From: Hyalella azteca
Lineage: Eukaryota; Arthropoda; Malacostraca; Amphipoda; Hyalellidae
Assembly: GCF_000764305.2 (NCBI RefSeq)
Contig: NW_025947133.1
Coordinates: 186,001-250,000, forward strand
DNA length: 64,000 nt
Reading direction: 5' to 3'
Notes under the pieces: model-generated
What the model was told of the DNA's origin: nothing
What the model saw: the letters and a program-made list of their open reading frames with translations, nothing else
Database searches by the model: none
Program-made: the position numbers and the translations under genes
Part shown: piece by piece, positions 1-12,061 of the stretch
How the letters are laid out: each line of letters opens with the position of its first letter
Numbering within the stretch: position 1 is the first letter of the stretch

Positions 1-2479
1 TGATTTTGTGCAAACTGCACAAACCTATGACTTCCAAAAACTCATTATGGGCGGGAAAATTCCCCAAAAACATACATCATCCAGAGTGTGAATTTGGAGT
101 AGCACGTGCACTTGTAAATAAATTTGTGCCTTTGTAAATGGCTTTTTATTGCCAAGATATGGAATTCACGGCTTGAAAAATGGAACCACAGCTCAATGAA
201 ATGGAATCACGGTGTTGTGGTCCTGTCAACAGGGGTTCACAAAAGCTATGTGAAGATTAGCTCAATCACCCCAAGATGTAATACCCAGATAAGCCTATCC
301 TCCAACCCTGATAACAAATTTGGGCAATGAAACAGGTCATTCCCAAACAACACTATACTTATGCTAAGAACAAAACCAAGAGCCACTATTACAGGATAGT
401 TCCTAGGGCACCAAATATCATTCACAGGATAAGCTAGGCAACCACCCTCCAGAGGAAAATCTCTCAGGGGTGACTGCAGTATTCCATCCAAGAGCCAAAT
501 TTTACAATATGGTCCAACTTTGTGGTAAACAATAATTTTAAAACAGAACATCCTAACCTGTGACATAAGGGAATCAAAATTACAGTAAGATAAGCAATCG
601 TCTAGAAGTCTTGGTTGGCACGGAGACAAATAAAGGTCCTGGAAAGGAGAGCACAATAAGAAATGGTGGTGATTCCTCAACAGTAGACTAGCACAGTAAG
701 AGCACTCTTTACCTGGTCCATGGATCACCCTGATGTATGGCACTAAGGCAGTGTAGTTGCATCACTCTCATAGACACCACAGGCACACTGAAGCACTCCC
801 CCTCACAACAACACCCCAGGTACTCACTGGTCTGGTAGAAAGGTTCCACAGGTTACTGACCACAGGTGATACCATACTGGGTAACAGGAACCATGAACCT
901 CAAGAGAGGCAAGGACTGTCAGGACACTCACTATGTCTCCAAGTGAGTTAAAGAAACCTAGACATTAGCAATAACACAAGAAACAAGGGTTACATTGGCT
1001 AAATAATAATAATGATTAAGGCTCTTATTCAACTTGATCACAAGACAAATCTATCAATAAGGTTTGTTAACTAACAGCAAGAAAGTCTCTTGCTAAACAA
1101 GCATATCAAAACAGAGCCTTGGGTAACTATGATCACTGACTAGTGAGATACAGAAAACAAGCACCAATATCAATATCTAATCCTAGACCGGAATTGAAGG
1201 TGATGGGTGCTAATAATGGGCACACATATGAATGAGTCATCTACTAACACTATCTACCAATAATTAAATCACTACAATCACATCACTTGATGGTTGCACA
1301 ACTGGTTAACTAAATCACTGGTGGTCTGAAAGTCTAAGCCCCATTGTACTTAATAGAGTCAACACCAGGGCAGATATTCCTAGTAACTTGCAAATATTGG
1401 TTTGTATGAATCAAAACCAGTGTATCCAAAAAACAAAACCAGTGTATCCAAATGAAATGACTAAAGACTTGCTCATGAACAGGACTAATATTCAGCTAGC
1501 TCAGTTAGTTAAGTAATGATAACAAAGCCTAGGTTGACATTTAAACAATGAGCTTCAGCAAAGTGATCTTCAAGGAGCTGCAGTTTGGAAGATGAGAAGA
1601 CTCAGGACAGGAAGGTCAGGACTGGGCAAGTCTGGGTTCCAGGTCTCCTCAGCAGCATGCCAGCTGGGTCCCACTCCGACTGCTCCTATCAAGTTAACAA
1701 AATAATGGGACTAGAGTCTATGGTCTTTAAGGGCAATTAAAGGGGATGTATTCCTCAAATCAGGAGTACTTTGGTTTGGATTAAAACAAGCAATAATGCA
1801 TAAGTCAGCAACAACACAGGACAAATATCCAAGCAACATAGCAAAACAAAGAAAGAAAGTACAGTATGGCAAGGCAAACACTTGATTTGAGATCTAATAG
1901 TTGTAATGATTCAAATTCTATGTAAAAGCAATCAGGAAAGTGTATAAAGCAATTCAAAACAGGAACAAGGTGACATTAAACAGGTAACAAAGTAATAAGC
2001 AAGCTTTATTGCAGTAAATTAAGTGCATGAGTTTGAAAAGGAAAGGTATATTATTATTCTTGAGTTGATCAAGTCTTAGCAACTCACCCTTAGGGAGCAG
2101 CTACGTTGCTCAGCAAGCAGGAATGGGTTGACAATGATTTCCAGGGTTAAATGATCTTCAGGCAATGGGTGCGGGTGAGGCAAGCAATTAGATGCAGACA
2201 AGGATCACTAAGCGTGATAAGTGGTGTGCTTACTAAACTTGACCAAGACTCTTAATAGTGCATGCTACACTTCAAACATGATGATCAGAAGCAATTGAAC
2301 TTTTCAGACATTGCATAAAGTTGCATGCTCCAACTAGTGAATTATTGATGGAGAACAACAACACCTGAAACAAATACAAGGGAAGAAAATATTCATTAAT
2401 AATAAGTCACAAAAGCCCTAAATTAAATGGAAAGTGCAAACCATATTAGGAAGCATAACCTAAAGTAAGCAATACACTA
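1..2479. other. Non-coding stretch with dispersed repeat R1 head
   Basis: No convincing gene is seen. Positions about 85-225 match, in the same orientation, the head of a dispersed repeat seen again at about 30590-30900 and inverted at about 4240-4395. Shared marks are AAATAAATTTG, GTAAATGGCTTTT and several imperfect copies of TGGAATCACGGCTCAAAGAA. A 165-codon open frame at 246-743 on the minus strand has no recognisable domain and I do not call it a gene. A possible first exon on the plus strand (757-951) also has no recognisable domain. The rest is AT-rich with no RNA gene that I could identify. Confidence 0.5.
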
Positions 2480-3332
2480 CAGCAATCCCTTGATTAACGC
2501 GGTTAATAAATCCCCGAGTTTTACCGTGTTAAGCAAAACCGCGCTAATCAAACTTAAGAATATATGGGAATAATTATAATGAATCCTCAAAAATAGCAAA
2601 GGATAGGAAAATTATGTAGCTTGATAAAAGTGGACAGTAGATATGGCAGCGATCTTGACCAGTTGAAGGCTAACGAGTAACTAGCCCTTTACGCACTGAA
2701 TTATGTTTCGAAAGTGAAAAAACAATCTGAATTACATTTCAGATCACGCGCAGTCTTTGTGTTGTACTGGCAGTAGCGGCGCACCTACTCCATCGAACGT
2801 TGTTCGAACGAGTTCACAACATGTGACGCTACTGTCACACTTGCGGCTAGACTCCAAACGTGTAATTACTCTCGGTAGAAGCTTTTATTTTCTGTGTGAC
2901 GAATTCGTCACACCAGGGCTTAAAGGGCTAGAGCACCGGCATGGCGCACTTACTGGCGAACGTTGCCGAACTCGATCATTCAAGTTATGAACGAGACAAG
3001 GCGTGGTTAAACCGACTCTGTAGTCAGCACGAGTGCCTACGGAACGGGACCTTATTTAAAGAATTATTGGCTGAAATTCATATAGTAACAATATTTGGCG
3101 AACTTTTCCAAAAGTCGTAACAAAAGTAACAACATAGGATCTAATAAGCAAAAAGTAACACTTTTGTTACGAACGTAACACCTCTGGCTAGAGGCGGGAA
3201 AATGATGCATTGTGAAAAAAAAGTCGCGCTAATCAAAACTGGCACCGCGTAGATTAAGGGCAGGTCACAATTTTTTTTTCTGCGTTAATCAAAACCGCGC
3301 TATTCAAAACCGTGCTAATCAAGGGATTGCTG
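2480..3332. mobile_element. Non-autonomous pogo/Tigger-like DNA transposon (MITE)
   Basis: The termini are inverted: CAGCAATCCCTTGATTA at the left, and its reverse complement ending ...TAATCAAGGGATTGCTG at the right. Both sides carry a TA dinucleotide (2478-2479 and 3333-3334), the target duplication of Tc1/mariner/pogo elements. Sub-terminal sequence is full of CCGCGCTAATCAAAAC-type motifs, like the CGCGnTAA-rich ends of Tigger/pogo elements. The 853-bp interior has no transposase frame; the longest frame (77 codons at 2757-2990) resembles nothing I know. It also contains a short GTAACA/TGTTAC palindromic patch near 3150-3180. Superfamily assignment rests on the ends only. Confidence 0.75.
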
Positions 3333-6300
3333 TAATGTGCCAGGAATGAAAAGTAAGAACCTAATACTCTAAGATTAAGCAAGAGGAGCAATATGCTCCT
3401 CTTCAATGGCTGGTAAACCTTAAAACCACAGCTCAAAAAATTCAGTCATTGCTTTGCCAAGTAGGTATATTCCATGCCTGCATCATACATGCCCAAGTTC
3501 TCAAAATGCTACAATTCTTGCCTATGAACTACAAACATTTTCTATAGGACACAAGACATTCAAAAACTCACAATGAGAGACAAAATCATTCAGGATGTAA
3601 CTTGTAAGGTAAATTTAGTAAGACAATATTGACAAAATCATGTAAACACATGAAAAAATTCATATTTAGATGCTAATAGAGAGGTGTTTGAGTTTTAACA
3701 AACTCTCCAGCATTTAAACCTCAGTGCACATAAATTCTATTATTGATTATAATTGTGAAATTGAAGTTAACATTACCCATACAGGTAGTGGGGCATCTTC
3801 ACTTCATCACTTGAATACTTATATTACCATAGCAGCAATTGAAAACAGGTTTTTTTAGGGCCAGCATACAATTTCGAGAGGCAAATTAAGCATATGCATT
3901 GCTTCACAATTTTATGAATGCTGATATAATATATAAAATATATTTCAGTATACAAATAATAATCAATAAAATATAATTCACTTTACAAATAAATTTACAT
4001 TTAAAAATAATTAGTTTTTACATATCTCTGGCTCCAACATTAGTAGGTTCTGCTCTGTGAAGATGACAATGCAAGTTTGAGACTGGCAGTGCGAGTGCAG
4101 GCATCAACAACCATGCGTGGTGCCAGTTCAAAATGTACTGCTGGGGTGCTGGCCAGGCACTGAGGCATAGAATATACCTACTTGGTGAGCTCACTGAGCT
4201 GCGACTGGATTTTTTGAGCCATGCTTCTATGGGTTTGCTAGCCATGATTCAATTTCTTCGAGCTGTGAATTCCATAATATATATATCAGCCATGAAAAGC
4301 CATTTATGAGCTGCAAATTTATTTTCAAAGTCCCGTGCATGTGTTACCCCAAATCCCTAATTTTATCCTAAAAACTGTCATCAAACAGCAACACTAACAT
4401 TTGTCTTCAATTTACTTGTAACTGAACACATTATAATGCAGTCTGGCTGTTACAATGTGCTACATGTCAGAGAAGAACTGGAGATTATCTTATCATTTTG
4501 TCTAGCACAGTGCAGTTCTAGGATTGGCTTAATATATTGCCGTTATCAGTCTTGGCAAAAGATGCCCAGTTTAGGTCACCACGCTTGGGGGGGGGGGGGT
4601 TGTGACGGGAGACACGACATCTGACCGACCAGTTAGGAATTTAAATAGTTTTATTTTGATCAAAGACAAATTCTTGTACTGAGTGTAAAGTTAACTATAA
4701 CATGTTAAGTGCGGGACGGCCCACGGGTTGGTGGCAGGGTCTTTTTTCCGGATAAAAAAAAGGAAAATTTTATTTACATTTTATTTTTATTTCAAATAAT
4801 TATTTTATTTTAAATATTTTTATTTTAAATGATGTAAAAAAATTTACAAAAAAGGGAAATTTAATTTTTGCACCTGAACCTACAAATTTACTATTATATT
4901 TTGAATTATAGGCCTCTTTAGCAGCAGACTTGGCCGTTTTTAGGCCAGCTGCCAGTGCTGTGGGTCGTTGCTGCACTTAAGATGTTAAATAAATAATTTA
5001 ACATTCAAATTTTTTTAGATTTCATATTTAGGATGAATTATAACTTCACACAAGTGTTGATTGTCAAAGTAGCAAGTCAAAACTAGTTGCCATTTTCTCA
5101 GAGTTGGTGGAGCAATACAATACATTACAACATGCACATATACAATACAACATAGATAAATTGTGATCTTGGAATTAAATTTCAAAAATGAAGAATTTTA
5201 TATTAAAATAGCTTACACACTTCCAGGGTTGCAAAATGCCAACAATGACTGACCAAATAACAAAGACCTACTTTTGTAGGTTGCACGGCTACCACTATGA
5301 CTTCAACTGAAAGACACTTCACTCCTTTGTTCATATTTCAAGCTTCTTGGCTCATGCAACCAGTGCTAAAGACATTAAAATTGTGTATCTCAGGATGTTA
5401 GAACTATAATGTATAATGTATTAATATTCACAATATCACAAAAAAAATATTAATATTATCACAATCTAAAATATTTGCAATATCTGGGAAATGTAGGATG
5501 CACTGGCAAGTACCGTACTCAAGCCTGAATGTAACTATAGAGTTGTAGGCAGGACCAGGGGAGCTGGTGGTAATGTCACCAGTGACATATAATCACGTGT
5601 GAGGTTACATGCTATATGTCATGAAGCAATTATTTTCAGAAATGTTTTATGAGCCATTCCTAACTTGGAATATGCTTTCTTTTTATTTAAATTAAATAAA
5701 ATTGTACTATTAATGCTTTTTATTGTTGAATATCAATGAATTAACTTGTGGCAAAGTACTTGTAATGAGGGAATTCATGTGAAGTATGTTTCACATTTTA
5801 CTTGAAAATCTCATTTAAGATTATAAATTTAACTTGTAAAAAATCATGAAAATGTGGAGATACAACTTTTATGACAAATTAGTCAAGCCCTATAAACACA
5901 TGTCTAGTTCTTTGAATTAAATCAATCAATGTCAGTAGACTTTTGATCAGACCAATCGGTTCTACAAGTGGTTTTGAGCAACAAATATAGCCAAATTATA
6001 ATTTATTTCCCAATTATATATGATAAGAGAGATACTTTGAAGTTTTACAATTTTAACAACATTTAAATTCATGTGGTAATATACATTTTTTATATTTGTA
6101 GTCATTTAATGACCTAAAACCTGACTTTGATAAGTAGGTACTTATATTTTGAAAAATTTCAAATTTGCTGCAGCTGATCTGCAGGTGCTGCAGCTGCTGC
6201 CTGCCAATGCTATCTCTTTTGTTTATTTAGAATGCAGTTTGTTCTTGTGAGAGGTGGTGCAAGTGTACTGTGGATGGTCTGTAATGCAGCATTGATCAGT

Positions 6301-7517
6301 TCAAAATCTCAAAATACTATGTTTTTTTTTTATATGACCTATAGAATTGCACTATGTTATGTGGTACCAAAAACTGTGTTGGTATCATTGAAATTTTAAG
6401 ACTTTTCTGCAATAGTGGACATAATTTTTGTTTATTTTATAACTCATTAATTGCAAAAATTGTTCACTTACAAATAAACCACTAGTGAAGAGTGTCAAAA
6501 ATGGCATCACGGAGATCCACATGCAGTCGGTAAGTCAAACGCTGTCAGAGTAGCAGCAGCCGTTCGCGAGCTCAATGTATGCCTTGGCATAGCTGTGGGA
6601 GGTGTAATGTGATAGGCCTTCTGATCCACTATGTTTCCAGAATTCCACACTGCAGGCAACTGACTATAAAGAAGGATAAGAAGTAGACTGTTTCAATGAT
6701 GTAGTAATTCAGATTTGTTATAGAGTTATTTAGTTGGCAGTTGTCTCTCATTTCATTGATGATAATTGTGATTTCTCTGATGATTGACAGATTCTTCATA
6801 ACTTTTCCAGGTCCATTGTTTGCAATGATTGACATTGCATTAATTTTTTTTGCCATGTCTGTAAAGTGTGTATAAGTGTAATGGTTTTCATTTCCAGTAA
6901 ATGAATGTCAGTGGGTAAAGTTGCTTTCATTTATGGCCGGATGCATTTCCATCTCCACACTGTGATTGGTCGCATGATTGTGATTGGTGACACTACATTT
7001 CTATGACAATGCAACAGCTGTAGCATGCTGAGTCTCATCAGTGATTATAATATACCGTACTGAAAGTGGAAAGTTGCTGGCATTTCCAAACATTGGGACC
7101 TGCTTTCCAATATGCTATGTGTACTGGTTAATTTAGTACTCCTCTTAATTTCTACACTGTCATACATTAAAAACCACTTGAGCTTTTAAAATACACCAAA
7201 TTGTTTTATTAAGGCTTTATTCAAATTCATGCAAAGAGGTAAGATTCTATTATTTGGCAACCATGAAAACTAATATCTTGCTTCAATTTGATTAACTATT
7301 GTATTTTCCTTTTCAAATAAGATACTGATAAGTTGAGAGATACAGTATGTAGTCCTTTTTCATTATTTGATCTATCTGTGCAGCCCAATTATATATCACC
7401 TAGGAAATTTTTTGCAATATAATCAACTTAATTTGATATTACTTGATATATGTACCTACCATCATAAAATAAAGTCTCTGCTTAGATATTTAGCTTGCCA
7501 TAAAATAAAACTGCATC
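3333..7517. other. Intergenic DNA with R1 repeat pieces and an 11-base G run
   Basis: Positions about 3405-3482 match the tail of repeat R1 (compare 30825-30895), and about 4140-4395 is an inverted R1 copy lacking its middle. A run of G lies near 4587-4599. AT-rich sequence follows. The strong donor-like GTAAGT near 6530, after a short ATG frame (6501-6529), could be an upstream exon, but I found no partner acceptor, so it is not called. No RNA gene was recognised. Confidence 0.45.
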
Positions 7518-8717
7518 ATGAGTCTTTTTAGTAAAATGTTTGGTGGGGGCAAGGGAGCCAAGCCGCCCACAGCAGCTGAAGCCATCCAGAAGCTAAGAGA
7601 AACAGAAGAAATGCTCATCAAGAAACAGGACTTCTTGGAGAAGAAGATCCAGGATGAACTTAAAATTGCCAAGCAGAATGGCACCAAGAATAAAAGAGGT
7701 GAGCTCTGACAATATTTGTTCAAATTGTTTCCCTAAGCTTTACATATGCTCATTGTTTAGGTAAAAACATTCATTTGTATATTGTCAATGTTGCTATAGT
7801 TTTGGCATCAATTTCACAGTATATGTATTAATTGTAAATCAAATCCCAACCTATTAATTTAGATTCTATGATCTCTTTATAAATTTGGATCACAGTTGCC
7901 ATTGGAGCATTGAAACGCAAGAAGCGCTATGAGAAGCAGCTGCAGCAGATAGATGGCACACTGAGCACTATAGAGATGCAGAGAGAAGCTCTTGAGTCAG
8001 CCAACACCAACACAAATGTCCTGCAAACCATGGGAGAAGCAGCCAAGGCACTCAAGAGTGCTCATCAGGACATGGATGTGGACAAGGTCCATGACATGAT
8101 GGATGATATTGCTGACCAACAGGATGTTGCTAGAGAGATATCTGAAGCCATATCCAATCCTGTTGCCTTTGGACAAGATGTTGATGAGGTAAATGATGGG
8201 TTTGGTCATTATTAACATGGAAGTTATCCAAATTAAAGAATTAAAGATAAGCCTTCATATATCATGTGAATATCAGTTTTATTCAATATTTTAGATAAGT
8301 TCAAAATTCTGACTTTTGGCTTCACAATTTGTTACAAATAAATGCCTGTAGGTAATTTTTAGGTCATTATCTGCCATGCAAGTTTTAGATTATAACAACT
8401 CTATTTTTTGTTTTATATCATTTATTTATCATCCATGACTGACATGAATTTTGTCTATTTTATTTAAATAACTTTTTGTGATGTCTTTGTGAATGATGGT
8501 TGTGTATAACGCCATACATATGTTCCAGGACGACCTGCTAGCAGAGCTTGAAGAGCTGGAACAAGAAGCATTGGATGAAAGGCTCCTGGAAACTGGTGGC
8601 ACTTCTGCTGATGCCGCTGAGCTGCCTGATGTGCCGACCGCCACGCCTGCTGTGCCTGCCAAGAAGAAGGTCCAAGAAGAGGATGACATGGCTGAACTGG
8701 CTGCATGGGCCTCTTAA
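7518..8717 (+). CDS. CHMP4: Charged multivesicular body protein 4 (ESCRT-III, Snf7 family)
   Basis: Three coding exons: 7518-7698, 7896-8188 and 8529-8717, joined by GTGAGC..CAG and GTAAAT..CAG introns, giving a complete protein of about 220 residues, normal for CHMP4. The product is the main polymerising subunit of ESCRT-III, which makes membrane-constricting filaments in multivesicular-body sorting, cytokinetic abscission and membrane repair. The N-terminus MSLFSKMFGGGKG is typical of CHMP4. Exon 2 carries the basic helix-1 stretch LKRKKRYEKQL and the Snf7 core around QIDGTLSTIEMQREALE. Exon 3 begins with the acidic LLAELEELEQEALDE segment, followed by a Pro/Ala linker and the C-terminal MAELAAWAS, the helix position that in other CHMP4 proteins binds the ALIX Bro1 domain (family knowledge). 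The ATG at 7518 is the family start. The stop codon lies inside a 36-bp minisatellite. In Drosophila the orthologue is called shrub. Confidence 0.97.
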
Positions 8718-8884
8718 GCCATGTTACTGTGAGTGGCTGCATGGGCCTCTTAAGCCATGTTACTGTGAGTGGCTGCATGGGCCTCTTAGGCCATGTTACT
8801 GTGAGTGGCTGCATGGGCCTTTAAGCCATGTTACTGTGAGTGGCTGCGTGGGCCTCTTAAGCCATGTTACTGTGAGTGGCTGCA
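8698..8884 (+). repeat. 36-bp minisatellite spanning the CHMP4 stop codon and 3' UTR
   Basis: About five units of roughly 36 bp share TGGCTGCATGGGCCTCTTAA followed by GCCATGTTACTGTGAG. The first unit is the end of the coding sequence (codons for AAWAS and the TAA stop); later units lie in the 3' UTR. One unit has CTTTAAGCC and is a base shorter, and one carries TAGGCC in place of TAAGCC. Unit length is divisible by three in most copies, but each unit has stops in frame, so the protein is not extended unless a stop mutates. Confidence 0.9.
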
Positions 8885-9145
8885 GTTTTCTCATAAGCCG
8901 TGGTGCCTGATATTTATATTTTCAGTTGTCTTATTAAATTGCATGAATATCATAACCTCGCATCATATGGCGTGTGCATTGCCTGTGTTGTTTTAGAATC
9001 TTCTTCATTCTACTCATAATATTTTCACTGAGTATAACTTGAATGTTATATCCCCACTTGGTGAAAGTGTAAATTTTATTTCAAATTATGTTTCTAATAA
9101 TCTTTGTGTTTGTTCGATAGTAGAGTTTACTTGCTATTGGCTATA

Positions 9146-9952
9146 AATAAAACGGGAGCAATTAGATGCTACAGACATAGCATGTACTGACTATGTAAAT
9201 AATTTGTTGAAAACATTTACAGTAGATTGACCACGATTTCAAACCCTTTCGCTGTTGTGATAGTTATTTGGAGCTTCGCTGCATTGCAAAACTTGAAACT
9301 GTTTTTTTTTTCTGGTTGTCATCCAATGCTCTAGCTCTATGACTGTGTCTTGCCTGGCTACAATAAACTCGCAGATCGTATCTACTATCCAACATAATAA
9401 TATCTAATGAATAACGACATGACTATTGATAACTTTCATTACGTGTCAAAAGTGAGAACGTGATATTTCCTAGATTTCATAAGGAACGACATGTTTTGAT
9501 TTTGTTGACCTGGTCATGAGAAGTTTGTATTTGTGTTACAGACGTGCCTGCCCCTACTGCACGCCTGAGTGATGCTCCGCCCTGCCTGTCCCTGTCGCTC
9601 GTCTTCGTCTCTTCTAGTCTGCCTTCTCTTATATTAGAAATTCGTGTATTTTGTGATTCCAGGCAATATTCGTGTGTGATTTTATGTTTCTTCTTTTTGT
9701 TTGTTTTCTTACTCATTGCAACACCACAGTGCTTTTTAAAACTTCTTGTTTGTATTATCAAAACTCCAACTACGATTTTTTTTAGTTTTTTTTTTTTGTT
9801 TCTCTTCTCATAACTTCTAGAATGTTGATTTGACTTGTTGTAGTTGTCTGAAATGGTGTTTTCTATTTTATGTCTGCCTTCAATGTAGGTTACTTTTGCT
9901 GCAGTGAAGAGAACCATGAACGTTGTGAAGTTTCTTGAGCCTTTTAAATAAA
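9146..9952 (+). terminator. Candidate poly(A) signals of CHMP4
   Basis: Consensus AATAAA hexamers occur at 9146-9151, 9362-9367 and 9947-9952, 430 to 1235 bp after the CHMP4 stop, with T-rich tracts near 9301-9311 and 9778-9800. Which is used cannot be told from sequence. Confidence 0.4.
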
Positions 9953-12061
9953 AGCCTTGATTATTTGACTTGGCCGATAAGTATTTGACATTTTTTTTTT
10001 TACCGGCAGTCTGTTGCGTGTTGGTTGGTTCGGATGCTGCTCCTTGGTTTCCACTAGTGCTGTGTGGTGTTCATAGGTCAGACACTATGAGAATTTGCGC
10101 CTACTACTATAATAGTCTATAGGCCGGCCTTGGTGTAGCGTATTGCTGTGTGTCTCATTATGCAAGTTGCTAACTCGTCTCTACCGCGTCATGGGTTGTT
10201 ATCGGGCAGTCCTCATTCTCGCACGCCAGCGTAACAAATGGATGATATTGTCGCAGAATTATATGTGTGGCTGGTTTATGTCTCAAAGTAGTTTATAATA
10301 CTTTAACCTAGTAAATTCATTCATCAAAAGAATGAATTATAGCAGTTGTTTCGCCCAATACGAATTGTCGCTTACTGGTATTGCCTTCGCAGAAGAGGAA
10401 AGTTGCTATGTTTGAGTTTTTCTCAACACTCATGGCTCACGATATCACGATAAATTGGCTCAGTTTGGTTCCCGTTAACTTGGGGTCTGTTTTCTTGGAC
10501 CAAGTTGCACAACACTTCCCTGATAGTAATTAGTGCTAACTCTTGTGTATATCAGGCATCACTTCTGTACATCGAGCCTAGCAATGCCTACCCAGTTGCG
10601 GAGTGCCCCGCTCTGCGTCCGGCATTGTTAATGGAATCGAATTGCATACCTTGTTGAAGTATTAAGAACAATTTTGTATGGACGATTTCAATAAAGTATG
10701 CGCTAGCTTCTGATAATGTAAGCAGCAATTAATTGCCTACTTGCACGCTTCTTTCGCAGGAACGGGACCTGGTAGAAACATGAATCGAAGTACATTTTGA
10801 CTAAGGCATTGCAATGTCAATCGAACTGCCCACTCGATAATTTATCCTCGTATTCTCTCTCGTTCATTCAAGAATGAGATCCTTACAATAGAAATATCAG
10901 GTGATACGTTTGACTGCTACTTGGCCAGGCCTTTCATGTTATTCTAATAATGAATTTCGCACGGTTTCGCCCTCCGCCACGCAGGTACGTCGCTTGGAAA
11001 CCGTCCTCTGTGTGTCGGGAATCTAATCAAGGACTCCAGGGAGCGGACTGCTGTCAATCAATAAAAAACTGATGCGTTGGCGATGCACTTGAAGTGCCAT
11101 GCTGTTGTTTAGTCCATGTCAATAGCATTACCCGATTACATATAAGATATATAAACAATAACTAGATATTATTTGTGACCCATATACCTATTTGCTGCGG
11201 TAAATTTGACATAATATTTTCATGCTGTGTTAATATAGATTGTTCGTAGAGGTAATAGCATAACGCTGATTAATACATCACTTGCATTCTCTTCTCTACA
11301 TTAACACAGTTCAGCCATGTTCAGCGTGAAGCTGAAACGCGTCTTTATGGGCGTTATTTTTTCCCATATAACCATTGAGCCTGTATAATTCGTTCACTAA
11401 CCGGTATTATTGTTGGCTTGATTCGATAGACAATAAGGCCGTGCATTCTACCCATTCCATGAAGAAATTATCTATGAAATTATGTATTTCCCTAGCGATA
11501 ATCTGGCTGAATACAGTAGTAGATTATACATTATCAGAATTACGTTATCAAATAAAATTTTCAACAAAATTCTCGTCGGGCTGATCTCTTTCCTTCTAGA
11601 ATACTTGATATCAACGAATTGTTTGCAATAATTACTGCATCGCCTTTCACCGTCCTGCGGTTGATGACTTGAGAAAATATTTGCCGTATCGCCATTTAGG
11701 CCCGTGATTGTCGCGCTCTGTGCGAAGTGGCTGCCGTGCGTTACGTCCAAGAATTCCGCTGCTGTCTCTACAGAGCTTCCGAACCAATGAAAATTATTAA
11801 TTCCAAATTGTTTATAAAGTGTATTTATGTTTAGCAAACTTGATTACAACAAATGGATGGTCCAAAACTATCTATTCCTAATCAAAAATCGCTTTTAAAA
11901 GACAAATTATGCTTCACAGCCAAGTTAATGAATAGGGACGAAGAAAGAAATAACATGACGTTGAGTTCAGGTCCAGATAAATGAACTCCAAATCCGAATT
12001 GTTTATTTTGAACAGAACACCATTCATTGACATCGTTAAGTGGAATAATTTATGTTAATAA
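9953..12061. other. Intergenic region between two convergent genes
   Basis: About 2.1 kb between the probable CHMP4 3' end and the 3' end of the coiled-coil gene. No frame with domain-like content and no repeat shared with the rest of the window was noticed. It is less AT-rich in patches (for example 10000-10250 and 10560-10640) than the flanking DNA. Confidence 0.4.

Noticed and set aside
246..743. 165-codon minus-strand open frame
   Set aside because: No domain or homology pattern, composition like translated repeat DNA, and it overlaps dispersed repeat R1.
6501..6529. Short ATG frame (MASRRSTC) followed by GTAAGT
   Set aside because: Looks like a first exon, but no acceptor with matching phase was found and CHMP4 has its own family-typical start.
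8429..8996. Several 63-120-codon frames on both strands at the CHMP4 3' end
   Set aside because: They are translations of the 36-bp minisatellite and exon 3 in wrong frames.
9477..9917. 146-codon minus frame rich in Lys
   Set aside because: Antisense to the T-rich CHMP4 3' UTR; low complexity with no domain.
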